The notes beneath the pieces are model-generated. The model saw only the letters and a list, made by a program, of their open reading frames with translations. It did no database searches and had not been told where the DNA came from. From Bacteroidota bacterium (GTDB taxonomy: Bacteria; Bacteroidota; Bacteroidia; 2-12-FULL-35-15), in the NCBI GenBank assembly GCA_947479085.1, contig CANJYB010000006.1, forward strand, positions 1 through 64,000: a stretch of 64,000 nt of DNA, read 5' to 3'. Position numbers and translations under genes: made by a program. Shown here piece by piece: positions 46,715-55,665 of this stretch (position 1 is its first letter; each line of letters begins with the position of its first letter).

Positions 46715-47284
46715 CTATTTGTTTTTTGTTAGTTGATAATTTATTTTACACCCTATAGACTCCGTTATTGTTGTTTCTATAGTAGTTCCATTTAAAGCGG
46801 ATAGAATAGCATCTTCCAGGTAATTTCGAGTGATTATGTTTCGGTGTTTGCCTAATAAATAGTAATAATTATCAATCATTCCATTGTATATAGTCTGATT
46901 CGATTCATTGAGCAAAATAAATTGAGGAGTTGTTCTGACATTAAATTTCGAAGCTATTTTCAAATCTTTATCAATTGTAATAGGAATTTCAAAACTATTT
47001 TCTTTAACCATCTTTTTTAATTCAATTGAATCGGGAAATGGATCTGAATAAATGGCTTTAATCTCCAAACCCCTTGTTTCGTATTTATTGCGCAACGAAA
47101 GTACTTTATAGAAATTATTTTTGCAAACTGGGCAATCAGGAATAAAAAAGAAATAACAAGTCAGGTGTTGATTCTTTTTGGTTTTTATAAAACCCTTGGA
47201 AATAGAATTGTTGTCTCTGTTACACGAAACGAGATGTAATATCAGGAAGAAAAAAATAGTGATTTGTTTATTTTTCAACGTCAT
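46715..47284 (-). CDS. Thioredoxin-like lipoprotein
   Basis: 189 residues. Lipoprotein signal (FFFLILHLVSCNRDN, Cys as the lipidation site). The thioredoxin fold has the active site FIPDCPVCKNNFYKV and the cis-proline segment VRTTPQFILLNES. The CPVC pair should do thiol-disulphide exchange or supply electrons in the periplasm. It overlaps the upstream haem/copper monooxygenase gene by four bases; in related proteins these modules are often fused, so the two products likely work together. Confidence 0.82.
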   Translation of the reverse strand: MTLKNKQITIFFFLILHLVSCNRDNNSISKGFIKTKKNQHLTCYFFFIPDCPVCKNNFYKVLSLRNKYETRGLEIKAIYSDPFPDSIELKKMVKENSFEIPITIDKDLKIASKFNVRTTPQFILLNESNQTIYNGMIDNYYYLLGKHRNIITRNYLEDAILSALNGTTIETTITESIGCKINYQLTKNK

Positions 47285-48660
47285 CTCAAAATTTCTAAGG
47301 GCATTTTAGTTTTATCCCCTTTTTTTAATACGGTTGTATATAAACAGAGCACCATCATTTCTTCATTCGAATATGTATCATATTTTACGTCTCGAATAGG
47401 ATTGTTTGGTTGTTGCAGGTTCTTTGAGGTATTATCATAAACAACATTCATATAAATAGTTGATTTTGCAGGTATCTCAATTAAATTTTTGAACAAATAG
47501 CTGCCTTGCCAGAGGTAGTCCCAATTATTGATTTTTAAAATATTTATTTTTTTATTGTCATTTGTGATGGCAAATAGTTCTGCTTTTTTTGCTAAAAAAT
47601 GCATGTGCGGAACGCATCCAATCAATGAAATAGCGGTATCAGGTTTAAATGTTAATGTTTCAGTTTTTACTTTATATGCCGGCAAGGCTATTTTTAAGTT
47701 GTTTGCAATTTCAAATTTTATTTCTCTTTCAGGCTTCGTTTTATACAATATGTCCAATGTAGTTTTTTCTTTTTTCCCTTTATTGCCTTCATTTCCATAA
47801 TGAGTCTGCAATAGCAATTTCGATCCCTTTGGAAATTTAAACGCAAAATCTGTACTTAACTGATATGCAACCATTCCTCTCGACCACGAATCTATTGGTA
47901 CTAGTTTATTTACAACATCTTTTTTCATACAATCAAAACAGGACGGTGATGATTTTAAAACGTTAGCAGTATCAAGGTAAACCATAATATGGTGTATGGT
48001 GCTTTTGTTTGTTGAATGATAACGAATAGCCCTAACAAACGAATCATTTTTCAGACCCAAATCAATTACATAACACTGATATGAATCGCTGTTGGAGTTA
48101 ATGGTATGTTCTTCTGCTTCGTAAGTTGTATAGTTTCTTCTGTCACTGGTATGAAAATATTCTTCAATTTTTTTGTTATAAGGCTGTTTAGCCGCCTTGC
48201 AACCTTGATCTATCCAATTGATAATTCGCCAACGGGTCGAATCATTTATTCGTGGTGCGTTTACAAGTGCAGAATAATGAGGGTCAGCTAAAAATGGAGG
48301 CATCAATCTGCCAAGCATTACTTCTCTTATAACACGAGCTTTTTTCCGAATGGACTCAAAGCTGGTCAAAACAAAAGGTGCGTTACCGTTTTCAATATGG
48401 CAAGGCGTGCAATTGTCAACAAAAACAGGAAATAGCTCTGAAAAGTCTATTATTCTTTTTGACCAGTTTGTATCAATAATGCTTTTTACAGGATTTTTTA
48501 GCTCTTTTAAATACTCTGCCAACAAATTATCTTGAGCGCTATCATTATTGAACAGTAGTTTTGTTTTACTTATCTCTTTTTCAGTGGGGTTTTTATTGCA
48601 TCCAATAAAAAGAAAGCAAAGCATGAAAAAAAGGAAAAGGTTAATAGTAATGCATTTCAT
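47281..48660 (-). CDS. Haem c plus type II copper monooxygenase-like lipoprotein
   Basis: 459 residues from ATG 48660; a longer start at 48729 would run into the next gene. The lipobox LFIGC gives a lipoprotein. One haem site, CTPCH near residue 82, sits in a cytochrome c domain. The C-terminal half has the copper ligands of peptidylglycine/dopamine-beta monooxygenases: HHIMVYL for one copper, then VPHMHFLAKK and the Met region NEEMMVLCLY for the other. It should hydroxylate a substrate in the periplasm with O2 and outside electrons. It is coupled to the thioredoxin-like gene. Substrate unknown. Confidence 0.82.
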   Translation of the reverse strand: MKCITINLFLFFMLCFLFIGCNKNPTEKEISKTKLLFNNDSAQDNLLAEYLKELKNPVKSIIDTNWSKRIIDFSELFPVFVDNCTPCHIENGNAPFVLTSFESIRKKARVIREVMLGRLMPPFLADPHYSALVNAPRINDSTRWRIINWIDQGCKAAKQPYNKKIEEYFHTSDRRNYTTYEAEEHTINSNSDSYQCYVIDLGLKNDSFVRAIRYHSTNKSTIHHIMVYLDTANVLKSSPSCFDCMKKDVVNKLVPIDSWSRGMVAYQLSTDFAFKFPKGSKLLLQTHYGNEGNKGKKEKTTLDILYKTKPEREIKFEIANNLKIALPAYKVKTETLTFKPDTAISLIGCVPHMHFLAKKAELFAITNDNKKINILKINNWDYLWQGSYLFKNLIEIPAKSTIYMNVVYDNTSKNLQQPNNPIRDVKYDTYSNEEMMVLCLYTTVLKKGDKTKMPLEILR

Positions 48661-48661
48661 T

Positions 48662-49531
48662 TTACCCAAACAATTTTTCGAACCACGATTTTTTCTTACT
48701 CTCAACAGGAGGCAAAAAAAGATCTTCAAACTCTTCCTTAGTCAATATACTTTGCGGTTCTTCAACGTTGCCAATTAATTTCAACCCATCAGGTCCGTTC
48801 ATTGGATTTTTATCAAGGAAAAATTGTTCATCCAGATTATAAATTTCTATGGCATTGTTTTTCTGGAAGTAAAGTTGCATTTCACTATTCTTACTGACAA
48901 CACCGCAAACTATCCCAACTCTCACTTTATCACTTTTGTTTGCCGGTGAACCATGTAATAAGGCATGGTCGTAAAACAAGGCTTCTCCAGCTTTCATTGG
49001 CAAAGGGGTTAACTTTTCCCAAAGTTCATTTTCAATATTCTTAAAAATGGAAGGTATTCCGGGGCCACGGTATGAATGCTTTTTTGAATGGCTTCCGGGC
49101 AGCACAAACACAGCACCGTTTTCAATTGTTACATCCACCAATGGAATCCATAGGTTATATGACCTGCATTGTTTCTCATTCACTATATTCCAATCCTGGT
49201 GTGCCTGTAAAATACCTTTCCCGTTTGCAGGTTTAACCACAAATGCACCACCCAACAATTTATAATCTTTAAAAAAATTCGGAGCTAATGGGGAAATAAC
49301 TTCTTTAATAAAGTTGCTTGTTTTTTTTCTGAATTCAAAATCAGGTGAATGGGTTGAAGAATAAAAATGATTAGGGTCTTCTTTCTGAAATTCAAAATAA
49401 TAATTACTTAGTTTTTCAATCGCCTCTTTCTCCAAAAAAGGAAAAACGGCATAACCGTTCTTTGCTAATTCGTTATCGTCAGCTTCATTAAGTAGTATAG
49501 GATGGTATTTGAAATCTATTGTTTTATCCAT
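48662..49531 (-). CDS. PhyH-family dioxygenase
   Basis: 289 residues with full iron/2OG motif set: AHQDWNIVNEKQCRS near residue 110 and LLHGSPANKSDKVRVGIVCG near 200. The C-terminus carries a short basic tail (KKSWFEKLFG) resembling that of the next paralogue. It overlaps the upstream paralogue (49516-50409) by 16 bases. It is one of four PhyH genes in immediate tandem (48662-53368), so recent duplication followed by divergence is likely. Confidence 0.9.
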   Translation of the reverse strand: MDKTIDFKYHPILLNEADDNELAKNGYAVFPFLEKEAIEKLSNYYFEFQKEDPNHFYSSTHSPDFEFRKKTSNFIKEVISPLAPNFFKDYKLLGGAFVVKPANGKGILQAHQDWNIVNEKQCRSYNLWIPLVDVTIENGAVFVLPGSHSKKHSYRGPGIPSIFKNIENELWEKLTPLPMKAGEALFYDHALLHGSPANKSDKVRVGIVCGVVSKNSEMQLYFQKNNAIEIYNLDEQFFLDKNPMNGPDGLKLIGNVEEPQSILTKEEFEDLFLPPVESKKKSWFEKLFG

Positions 49532-50409
49532 TCCAGTAATTTTCTTCCAATTCCCTTTTTCTGTGAGGTTTGTAGCTTAGGTTTATCTTCTCCAAGACCT
49601 TCTATTTCTGCAAGAGTAGCTTTTTTAAATTCAAAAGGTTTTACTCCTAAACTTTCTCCAATGCTTGGTCGAGTAAAAATCGACTGATGAAAATCAGTGA
49701 ATCGCAACAAAAAATCTTCCTCCTGTTTAAACTGCTCAATTTCATTTGGCTTATTCTTATCCCAATAATGAAATAGCATTGGAGCACCCTTAGTTTTAAT
49801 TCCTGTGGTAATTGCGAGGCGAATTTCATTTGTCTTATTTGGCTTTGAATAATGTATGATGGCTTCATTCAGAACAATTGCCTCTGTTGATTTTGTAGGT
49901 AGCGCAGTAAGTTTTGACTTTAACTGTTGCTGGAAACCGTTATAATAAAAGGGTAGGGTAGGGGCTCTCAAGGTATTGTGCCACTTATGACTTCCTTTCA
50001 TAACTTCTAGTGTACCATTCTCTTCATCTGTATCCTGCAGGGGAGTCCAAATATTTAATGCAATATACTTTGTTTCATCTACTATGGTCCAGTCCTGGTG
50101 CATTGGCATTTCACTGCGGGCTCCATTTCCCTTCGAAAGAAAAGCAGACCCAAACCATGTATAATCAATAAAAATGGTTTCCAGTTGTGGTAAAATAATT
50201 TTACCTATAGCATCACTTATTTCTTTCTTCAGTGAATAATCATTTTCATAACTCGATGAAAAAAAATCAACAGATGGGTTTGGAAAGTATTTTAAGAAAA
50301 GTGTTTTCAGATTCACAACATTCTCATGGGTAAGCAAGGTGATTTTAACATAACCATCCCTTTCAAATTGCTGCTGTACTTCTTCGTTTTTAAATATTGC
50401 TTGCACCAT
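49516..50409 (-). CDS. PhyH-family dioxygenase
   Basis: 297 residues. Motifs: PMHQDWTIVDETKYIALNIW near residue 105 and AIIHYSKPNKTNEIRLAITT near 200, so the metal triad and 2OG Arg are intact. The C-terminal basic tail ends GRKLLEWIKQ. Shares the pattern GSHKWHNTLRAP with the other paralogues at the loop after the first strand pair. Eleven bases separate it from the preceding paralogue gene. Confidence 0.9.
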   Translation of the reverse strand: MVQAIFKNEEVQQQFERDGYVKITLLTHENVVNLKTLFLKYFPNPSVDFFSSSYENDYSLKKEISDAIGKIILPQLETIFIDYTWFGSAFLSKGNGARSEMPMHQDWTIVDETKYIALNIWTPLQDTDEENGTLEVMKGSHKWHNTLRAPTLPFYYNGFQQQLKSKLTALPTKSTEAIVLNEAIIHYSKPNKTNEIRLAITTGIKTKGAPMLFHYWDKNKPNEIEQFKQEEDFLLRFTDFHQSIFTRPSIGESLGVKPFEFKKATLAEIEGLGEDKPKLQTSQKKGIGRKLLEWIKQ

Positions 50410-50420
50410 AATTCTCTGTC

Positions 50421-51338
50421 TTACCTTGAAAATAAACGACTAAATAAATTTTGTTTCTTTACCAGTTTTGGTAATGTTTCTTCTTCAGCTTCTGTAAAAT
50501 TATATTCCCGTTTTAACAATTCCTTGGTAATCTTAGGAAAATCAAAAGAAACAAAACCTATTGATTTACCAATAGATGGTCTGCTGAAAATATCGTGACC
50601 GAAATTCTGAAAGTTCACCATAAAGTCGGGTTCCTGGTCAAAAATTTCTATCTCCTTCATGCCGCTGGTTTTATCCCAATAGCAAATTTTTATGTTCGCA
50701 TCTTTATGGGTAATAAATGTATTTATCACAGGTCTTACTTTTCCAGATTTATTAGCGGGAGAATAATGAATAATACTTTGATCAAATATAATGGCTTGCC
50801 CTGCTTTTAAATAACAAGGCTTCATTACCTGGTGCACACTGCCTTCTATACCATCATAAATATCAGGTAGTGAAGCACCCCGGTATGTTTTAAACAGTCT
50901 GTGACTTCTTGGCAATACCTCTATAGCTCCATTGTCTTTGGTTAAATCAATTAAAGGAATCCAGATATTTATCCCTGTAAAAACCGATTCATCCACCAAA
51001 GTCATATCCTGGTGCATTTTCAATACGCTTTTTTCATCAGCACCTTTTACTATAAAACTGCCGCAATGTACTTTGTAATCAAAGAAATAATTATCGAGGT
51101 TCCGTTTCATTTGTTGCCTGATAGCAGCATCCACTTGCTTTCTGTAATCGGTATCTTTTGCAAAGGTGCTCGTGTAAAAGCCACTTACCCCTTCTGAATG
51201 TTTTTGGTTATACAAATCATTCAGAATCATAAGTTCCTGTTCATTTAAAAAATCTAAAATTACAAAACCTTCATTATTCAGTTGGCTCTGCAATTGCAGA
51301 TCTTTAAAGACCCTTGCTTTATGATCAAAATTAAGCAT
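50421..51338 (-). CDS. PhyH-family dioxygenase
   Basis: 305 residues. It has KMHQDMTLVDESVFTGINIW near residue 112 and SIIHYSPANKSGKVRPVINT near 205. In this copy the usual Trp after HQD is Met, which lines the active-site entrance in the other copies. The C-terminal tail is basic (KNLFSRLFSR-like, QNLFSRLFSR). It follows the two-domain PhyH gene by two bases. Confidence 0.9.
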   Translation of the reverse strand: MLNFDHKARVFKDLQLQSQLNNEGFVILDFLNEQELMILNDLYNQKHSEGVSGFYTSTFAKDTDYRKQVDAAIRQQMKRNLDNYFFDYKVHCGSFIVKGADEKSVLKMHQDMTLVDESVFTGINIWIPLIDLTKDNGAIEVLPRSHRLFKTYRGASLPDIYDGIEGSVHQVMKPCYLKAGQAIIFDQSIIHYSPANKSGKVRPVINTFITHKDANIKICYWDKTSGMKEIEIFDQEPDFMVNFQNFGHDIFSRPSIGKSIGFVSFDFPKITKELLKREYNFTEAEEETLPKLVKKQNLFSRLFSR

Positions 51339-51340
51339 TC

Positions 51341-53368
51341 TTATTTTTTAGTAATACGATATTTAATTTCAGCAACAATATTTGCCGGAGTATATTTCTG
51401 GAAAAATGTTCTCGGATCTACATATTTTTCTTCCTGAACTGTATTTTGTTTTGCAGTATTTTCTTTTGGTTTATTTTCTGTGTTTGCCATTTTTGTTGAA
51501 TTAGTATTGGTTAAATTATTTTTAGGTGTTCCGTCAATATTATAATGATACATTTCTGCAAGCTCCTTCATAAGTTCAGTATTAAACTTAACTCCACTGT
51601 TTGAAGTAACAATTTTTATTATTTCTTCTTTCGAAAAGTCAGATTTCCCCTTTTTATACGAACGTACTAATTCGTATCCTGCCGGAGCCTGGTTTGCTGC
51701 ATATAGTTTAGATAGTTTCGCGTTATTATAATTCCTGAAGAAAGACTCATCTACTTTATAAACGTTTACAGTTTCATCTTTATCAGGCAACTGATAATGA
51801 TGCAGCAGTTGCGCATTTTTCTGTGTTATTCCAATTCCCACACCGATACGTGTTTTTCCGGAAATATTCGGTGGCGAAGCGTGTATGGTTTTATTATTAA
51901 AAATAAGTGCTTCTCCGGCTTTCATCTCTATCACATCCACATAAGGGAAAAGGTTGAACATGTGGTCCGACAATATTGATTTTGCCTGCGGAGATGGCGA
52001 AGTTCTGGGTGCATTAAATACTTTATGGCTGCCTTTTATCACCCCCAATGCACCATTATTTTTATTAACATCCATTAATGGAATCCATACAGTAGCCGAA
52101 CAAAATTCTTCTTCATCCACAAAACTCCAGTCCTGGTGTGGCGGTACAATGTTTTGTAAACCTGCCTCTTTTATTACATAACTGGCTGTAAAAGGTTTGT
52201 AATCTTTTAATAAAGGATTTAATTTTGGAACAAGCATCCCAAACAATTTATCAAACACACCGTTAATATAATCAGGGTTACTACTATCAAGGCTCACATG
52301 AAAACCGTATTCACCAATATGCGCGTGAGTCAATGATAAATAATAATTTTTTAAATCCTCTGCCTCCTCCTTGTTCAATAAATTAATTTTCACATACCCA
52401 TCTTTATCAAATGCTGCTTGTGTTTCAGGATTCAAAAACAAGGGAGCTATTTCCTTTTTGTTTCCTTTTATATGTGTTCCGTTGTTATTTGTTACTTCAT
52501 CAAATCGTTTTTCTTTCAGCCCGTTCAAAAAATCCGAGTAAGTAAAATTCTTTTCTGTGTAAGGCAGTGTCCCTATTTCCTTTACTCCTGTTGGTTTTAA
52601 CCAGGGATGAAAATTCATATAAAAATCAACATCTGTTTCCAGTACGGTCACATTCTTTACATCTTTCTCTCTGTCAAAATGATAGTGCACCGAATGCGAT
52701 TCTTTAGGAATCATTATTAATTGTATTGCTAATCGCAGCCCGGGTGTTTTATTGATATTGCTGTAATGAACAATACTGTCATCCAGTATAACTCCTTCAC
52801 CAGCCTTCACATTCATTGGTGTAAGGTTGTTTTCTATTATTTCTTTTTTTATGTTTCTCAGTTCCCATGGTATCATAGGCCCCCTAAACTGTCCGAATTT
52901 TTTATGGCTCCCATCCACCATTTGCAAAGTACCATTCTCTTCATTACTGTCAACAAGTGGCACCCAGATAGAAACGGAGGTGTATTTCATTTCATCCACA
53001 AAAGCCCAGTTCTGGTGCATTGGCACTTCGCCACCGCCTTCTTTTTTACGAATATAATTGGCAATAATCGGGGTATAGTTATTCAGGTAGGTGTCGGCTC
53101 TTTTTTCAAAAGCCTTTGTAATAATATCAAACACCTTCTTTTTATACTGCACATTTTTATCAATAAATGTAAAGTCGTAACTTATTTCATCTTTACTGTC
53201 AAAGTCCACATTCTCCGAAGTTTTTGGCCCACCGCTCTCTGCAATGGTATCAAAAAATGCTTTCTTCAACTGCTCAATTTCTTCTGCAGATAAAAAAGGA
53301 ACTTTTACATAACCCTTTTCGTTAAACTCTTTTTCTAACTTCTCGTCTCTTAAAACAACATTTGGCAT
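51341..53368 (-). CDS. Two-domain PhyH protein, first domain with Asn in place of the metal Asp
   Basis: 675 residues with two complete PhyH domains (about 1-265 and 305-545) and an Asn/Lys/Thr-rich tail. Domain 2 has PHQDWSFVDEEEFCSATVW and TIHASPPNISGKTRIGVGIG. Domain 1 reads VPMHQNWAFVDEMKYTSVSI: the iron-binding Asp is Asn120 (codon at 53009-53011), while the distal His in SIVHYSNINKTPGLRLAIQL is kept. Domain 1 may be inactive, structural, or of altered chemistry. A fusion of two tandem genes explains the layout. Confidence 0.9.
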   Translation of the reverse strand: MPNVVLRDEKLEKEFNEKGYVKVPFLSAEEIEQLKKAFFDTIAESGGPKTSENVDFDSKDEISYDFTFIDKNVQYKKKVFDIITKAFEKRADTYLNNYTPIIANYIRKKEGGGEVPMHQNWAFVDEMKYTSVSIWVPLVDSNEENGTLQMVDGSHKKFGQFRGPMIPWELRNIKKEIIENNLTPMNVKAGEGVILDDSIVHYSNINKTPGLRLAIQLIMIPKESHSVHYHFDREKDVKNVTVLETDVDFYMNFHPWLKPTGVKEIGTLPYTEKNFTYSDFLNGLKEKRFDEVTNNNGTHIKGNKKEIAPLFLNPETQAAFDKDGYVKINLLNKEEAEDLKNYYLSLTHAHIGEYGFHVSLDSSNPDYINGVFDKLFGMLVPKLNPLLKDYKPFTASYVIKEAGLQNIVPPHQDWSFVDEEEFCSATVWIPLMDVNKNNGALGVIKGSHKVFNAPRTSPSPQAKSILSDHMFNLFPYVDVIEMKAGEALIFNNKTIHASPPNISGKTRIGVGIGITQKNAQLLHHYQLPDKDETVNVYKVDESFFRNYNNAKLSKLYAANQAPAGYELVRSYKKGKSDFSKEEIIKIVTSNSGVKFNTELMKELAEMYHYNIDGTPKNNLTNTNSTKMANTENKPKENTAKQNTVQEEKYVDPRTFFQKYTPANIVAEIKYRITKK

Positions 53369-53432
53369 ATTTTTCTCAAATAGATTTTCTTAATTATCTG
53401 GATTCTATAAGACATCTTGTCCTTAAAAATTT

Positions 53433-53570
53433 AAACACATAGAAACATAGTCTTACTATTTACTAAAAGAAGTATCCATAGAAACTTTGTTTTGCACATA
53501 GCTTGTTATGTGCAGTCCCGCACATGCGGGATTCTATCGTTTTTCTTTTTTCCTATGTACCTATGCGTTT
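53433..53570. mobile_element. MITE-like inverted-repeat element, copy 3
   Basis: 138 bases. The ends AAACACATAGAAACATAG and CTATGTACCTATGCGTTT are inverted complements with a few differences. The inner palindrome CCCGCACATGCGGG is GC-rich. Related to the elements at 18383 and 18549. It lies in the only large gap (53369-53612) of the PhyH/ABC operon, between the permease gene and the PhyH fusion. Confidence 0.65.
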
Positions 53571-53612
53571 CATTTTTTTCTTAGTCTAAAGGAAACCTTG
53601 TAGAATCATTAT

Positions 53613-54431
53613 CTATATATTCTCCACTATCTTTTTTTCAAATTTAATGAAAATGATGAACGAAATAACAAAGATTAAACAGGAAACAATAAATACCATC
53701 CACGATTCGAATGATATACCCGCGTTCTGAAATAATCCTCCTCTTAATCCTTCCATGGCAAGTGCCAATGGATTTGCATACCTGTATAGGTTTTGATATT
53801 CTGCCGGAACTATGGATGCTGAATAAAACACAGGTGTCAGCCATATTCCGAAATTAATAATGAAAGGAATGGCATGAGCCAGGTCCCTGTATTTTAAAAC
53901 CAAAATGCTGAACAACATACCGGCACTGAACGAAAGAATACTTATCTCCGCAAAATAAAAAATGGAAGTGATGGCATTAAAACCAATATTATGCTGTGTG
54001 TACAGCACCACTGGGACAGCAAGCAGCAGAAGTACCAAACATTCAAACAATACCGGGATGCATTTCGAAAACAATACAATAATTCTTGGAAACGAAACCT
54101 TGTTTATCAAATCAGCCGATTCCACCAAGGCGTAAGTGCATTTGCTGATAATACCAGTAAACAGGTACCAAAGCACAAGGCCTGTCAAAACAAAACTCGG
54201 ATACGGAATATCTTCCGTATTCAATTTAATCAGGTTTTTAAAGAAAATGGTATAAACAGCAACCACTATCACCGGTTGCAGAACCACCCAGCCAATACCA
54301 ATCAATGTCCTGCTGTATTTTATTTTCAGTTCACGTTTGGCAAGCACACTTATCAGGAAACTGTTTTTTGCAAGCTTTTGCAAATAGGCAGAAATGGTAT
54401 AGGGTTTATTGCTTATTATTCTGGTTTCCAT
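53613..54431 (-). CDS. wzm: Polysaccharide ABC exporter permease (Wzm-like)
   Basis: 272 residues, six membrane helices of the ABC-2 type. The N-terminus has LISVLAKRELKIKYSRTLIG, followed by IGWVVLQPVIVVAVYTIFFK, both typical of O-antigen/teichoic permeases. The loop VFYSASIVPAEYQNLYRYAN is also conserved. With the Wzt-like ATPase at 44543 it should export a lipid-linked glycan across the inner membrane. PhyH genes lie directly on both sides. Confidence 0.9.
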   Translation of the reverse strand: METRIISNKPYTISAYLQKLAKNSFLISVLAKRELKIKYSRTLIGIGWVVLQPVIVVAVYTIFFKNLIKLNTEDIPYPSFVLTGLVLWYLFTGIISKCTYALVESADLINKVSFPRIIVLFSKCIPVLFECLVLLLLAVPVVLYTQHNIGFNAITSIFYFAEISILSFSAGMLFSILVLKYRDLAHAIPFIINFGIWLTPVFYSASIVPAEYQNLYRYANPLALAMEGLRGGLFQNAGISFESWMVFIVSCLIFVISFIIFIKFEKKIVENI

Positions 54432-54470
54432 TCCGCTCTTCTTATCTCATTGTTATAATTAAAAACAGTT

Positions 54471-55502
54471 TTATTTAAAAACATTTTTTAGTTTTTGAAA
54501 AACAGTTGCAGGTTCTTTTTCTTTATGGGTAGCTGCTTCCGGGGTGAAATTAATTCCTGTCGGTTCAGCAATAAACTGGCAATGCGTATTGGCGATATTT
54601 TCCAAAGCATTTACTTTGGGTATTGAATTCATTTCACACAATTTTTCAAATGTAACGGAATCCATTTCCGGGAAATCATTTTCAACGGTGATAGTTAGTT
54701 CCCCTTTTGCAGGCCTTGTATGACAATCATAATAAAAACTTTCATTCTCCAGTATGTAGACATCATCCTGTTTTATTATTTCAATTTTACTTTCCGGCAG
54801 TGGTTCTTTAAAACAGGTAAAAAATTCTGCTTCTTTAGGGAATATGCCGCAAAGCGTTACTAATCTATCACTTCCCGAAATATTTTGTAACGAATTATGT
54901 ACAATCCTGGAATCAAAAATTATGGCTTCTCCTGCTTTTAAATAAATGGGGTTTAAATATTCCTTAAGTGTATTATTTATTTTCTGAAATGGTGAAGGAA
55001 TGGTAATGCCCCTGTAAGGAGAGAAAAACCAATGTGTTTTTTCAATTACCCCAAGAGCACCATTATCAGGAGTGATGTCCTGAAGCGGTATCCAGACACT
55101 TAAAGGAGAATACTTAAATTCATCAAGCGCTGTGGTATCCTGGTGAACATAAAACTCGCTTTGTGGTCCCGATGCCTTGGTAATAAAAGTATTGACAATG
55201 TTTTTATATCCTGCAAAATGCATATCCAGTGTATCTTTCAAAATACCATTAATAGTTTCGTGAACCCTTTTGCGGTATTCCAAATCTTTTGAATATAAAC
55301 TGTAAAACATTCCACCATCTTTTATCTGCAGCTGGTGTTCTTTTTCATAAAATCCACGTATTTCGTCCAGTTGAGAATTATTCAGAAATGGTCGCATAGC
55401 AAATCCTTTTTCATGAATCTCTTCGGCAAGCGATTTATCCTTTATTACAGAATGTAAAATAGGTTTCCAGTTTTTATAATTGCTAAGCGTTTGTACGGCC
55501 AT
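54471..55502 (-). CDS. PhyH-family dioxygenase, first gene of the export operon
   Basis: 343 residues from ATG 55502. A GTG at 55553 would extend it by 17 residues, but a -7 box at 55523-55530 lies inside that extension, so the ATG is preferred. Iron motifs FYVHQDTTALDEFKYSPLSV and RIVHNSLQNISGSDRLVTLC are present. The C-terminal about 60 residues form a distinct tail ending TVFQKLKNVFK. It appears to be the most diverged paralogue of the set and opens the minus-strand operon 54471-44543. Confidence 0.88.
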   Translation of the reverse strand: MAVQTLSNYKNWKPILHSVIKDKSLAEEIHEKGFAMRPFLNNSQLDEIRGFYEKEHQLQIKDGGMFYSLYSKDLEYRKRVHETINGILKDTLDMHFAGYKNIVNTFITKASGPQSEFYVHQDTTALDEFKYSPLSVWIPLQDITPDNGALGVIEKTHWFFSPYRGITIPSPFQKINNTLKEYLNPIYLKAGEAIIFDSRIVHNSLQNISGSDRLVTLCGIFPKEAEFFTCFKEPLPESKIEIIKQDDVYILENESFYYDCHTRPAKGELTITVENDFPEMDSVTFEKLCEMNSIPKVNALENIANTHCQFIAEPTGINFTPEAATHKEKEPATVFQKLKNVFK

Positions 55503-55522
55503 GTATTTTTGTTTGAAAGAAT

Positions 55523-55530
55523 CAAAAGTA
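55523..55530 (-). promoter_or_regulatory. -7 promoter box of the PhyH/ABC export operon
   Basis: The minus strand reads TACTTTTG (TAnnTTTG), 20 bases before the ATG at 55502. It would drive the whole 55502-44543 gene run. Confidence 0.5.
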
Positions 55531-55665
55531 ATAATATTATTCTTTAAATACACTTTTTTTAATAGAAATAATTCTTGTTTTTATATTATCCAATCAATGG
55601 TTTAGCTTATTCTTCTTGGGCTAAATTCATTGAAATAAATATTGCCCATTCCCCGTTTTATTTTC

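Noticed and set aside
48661-48729. Upstream start of the haem/copper lipoprotein gene.
   Set aside because: It would overlap the PhyH gene by 68 bases and place a basic segment before the signal peptide; ATG 48660 gives a clean lipoprotein signal.
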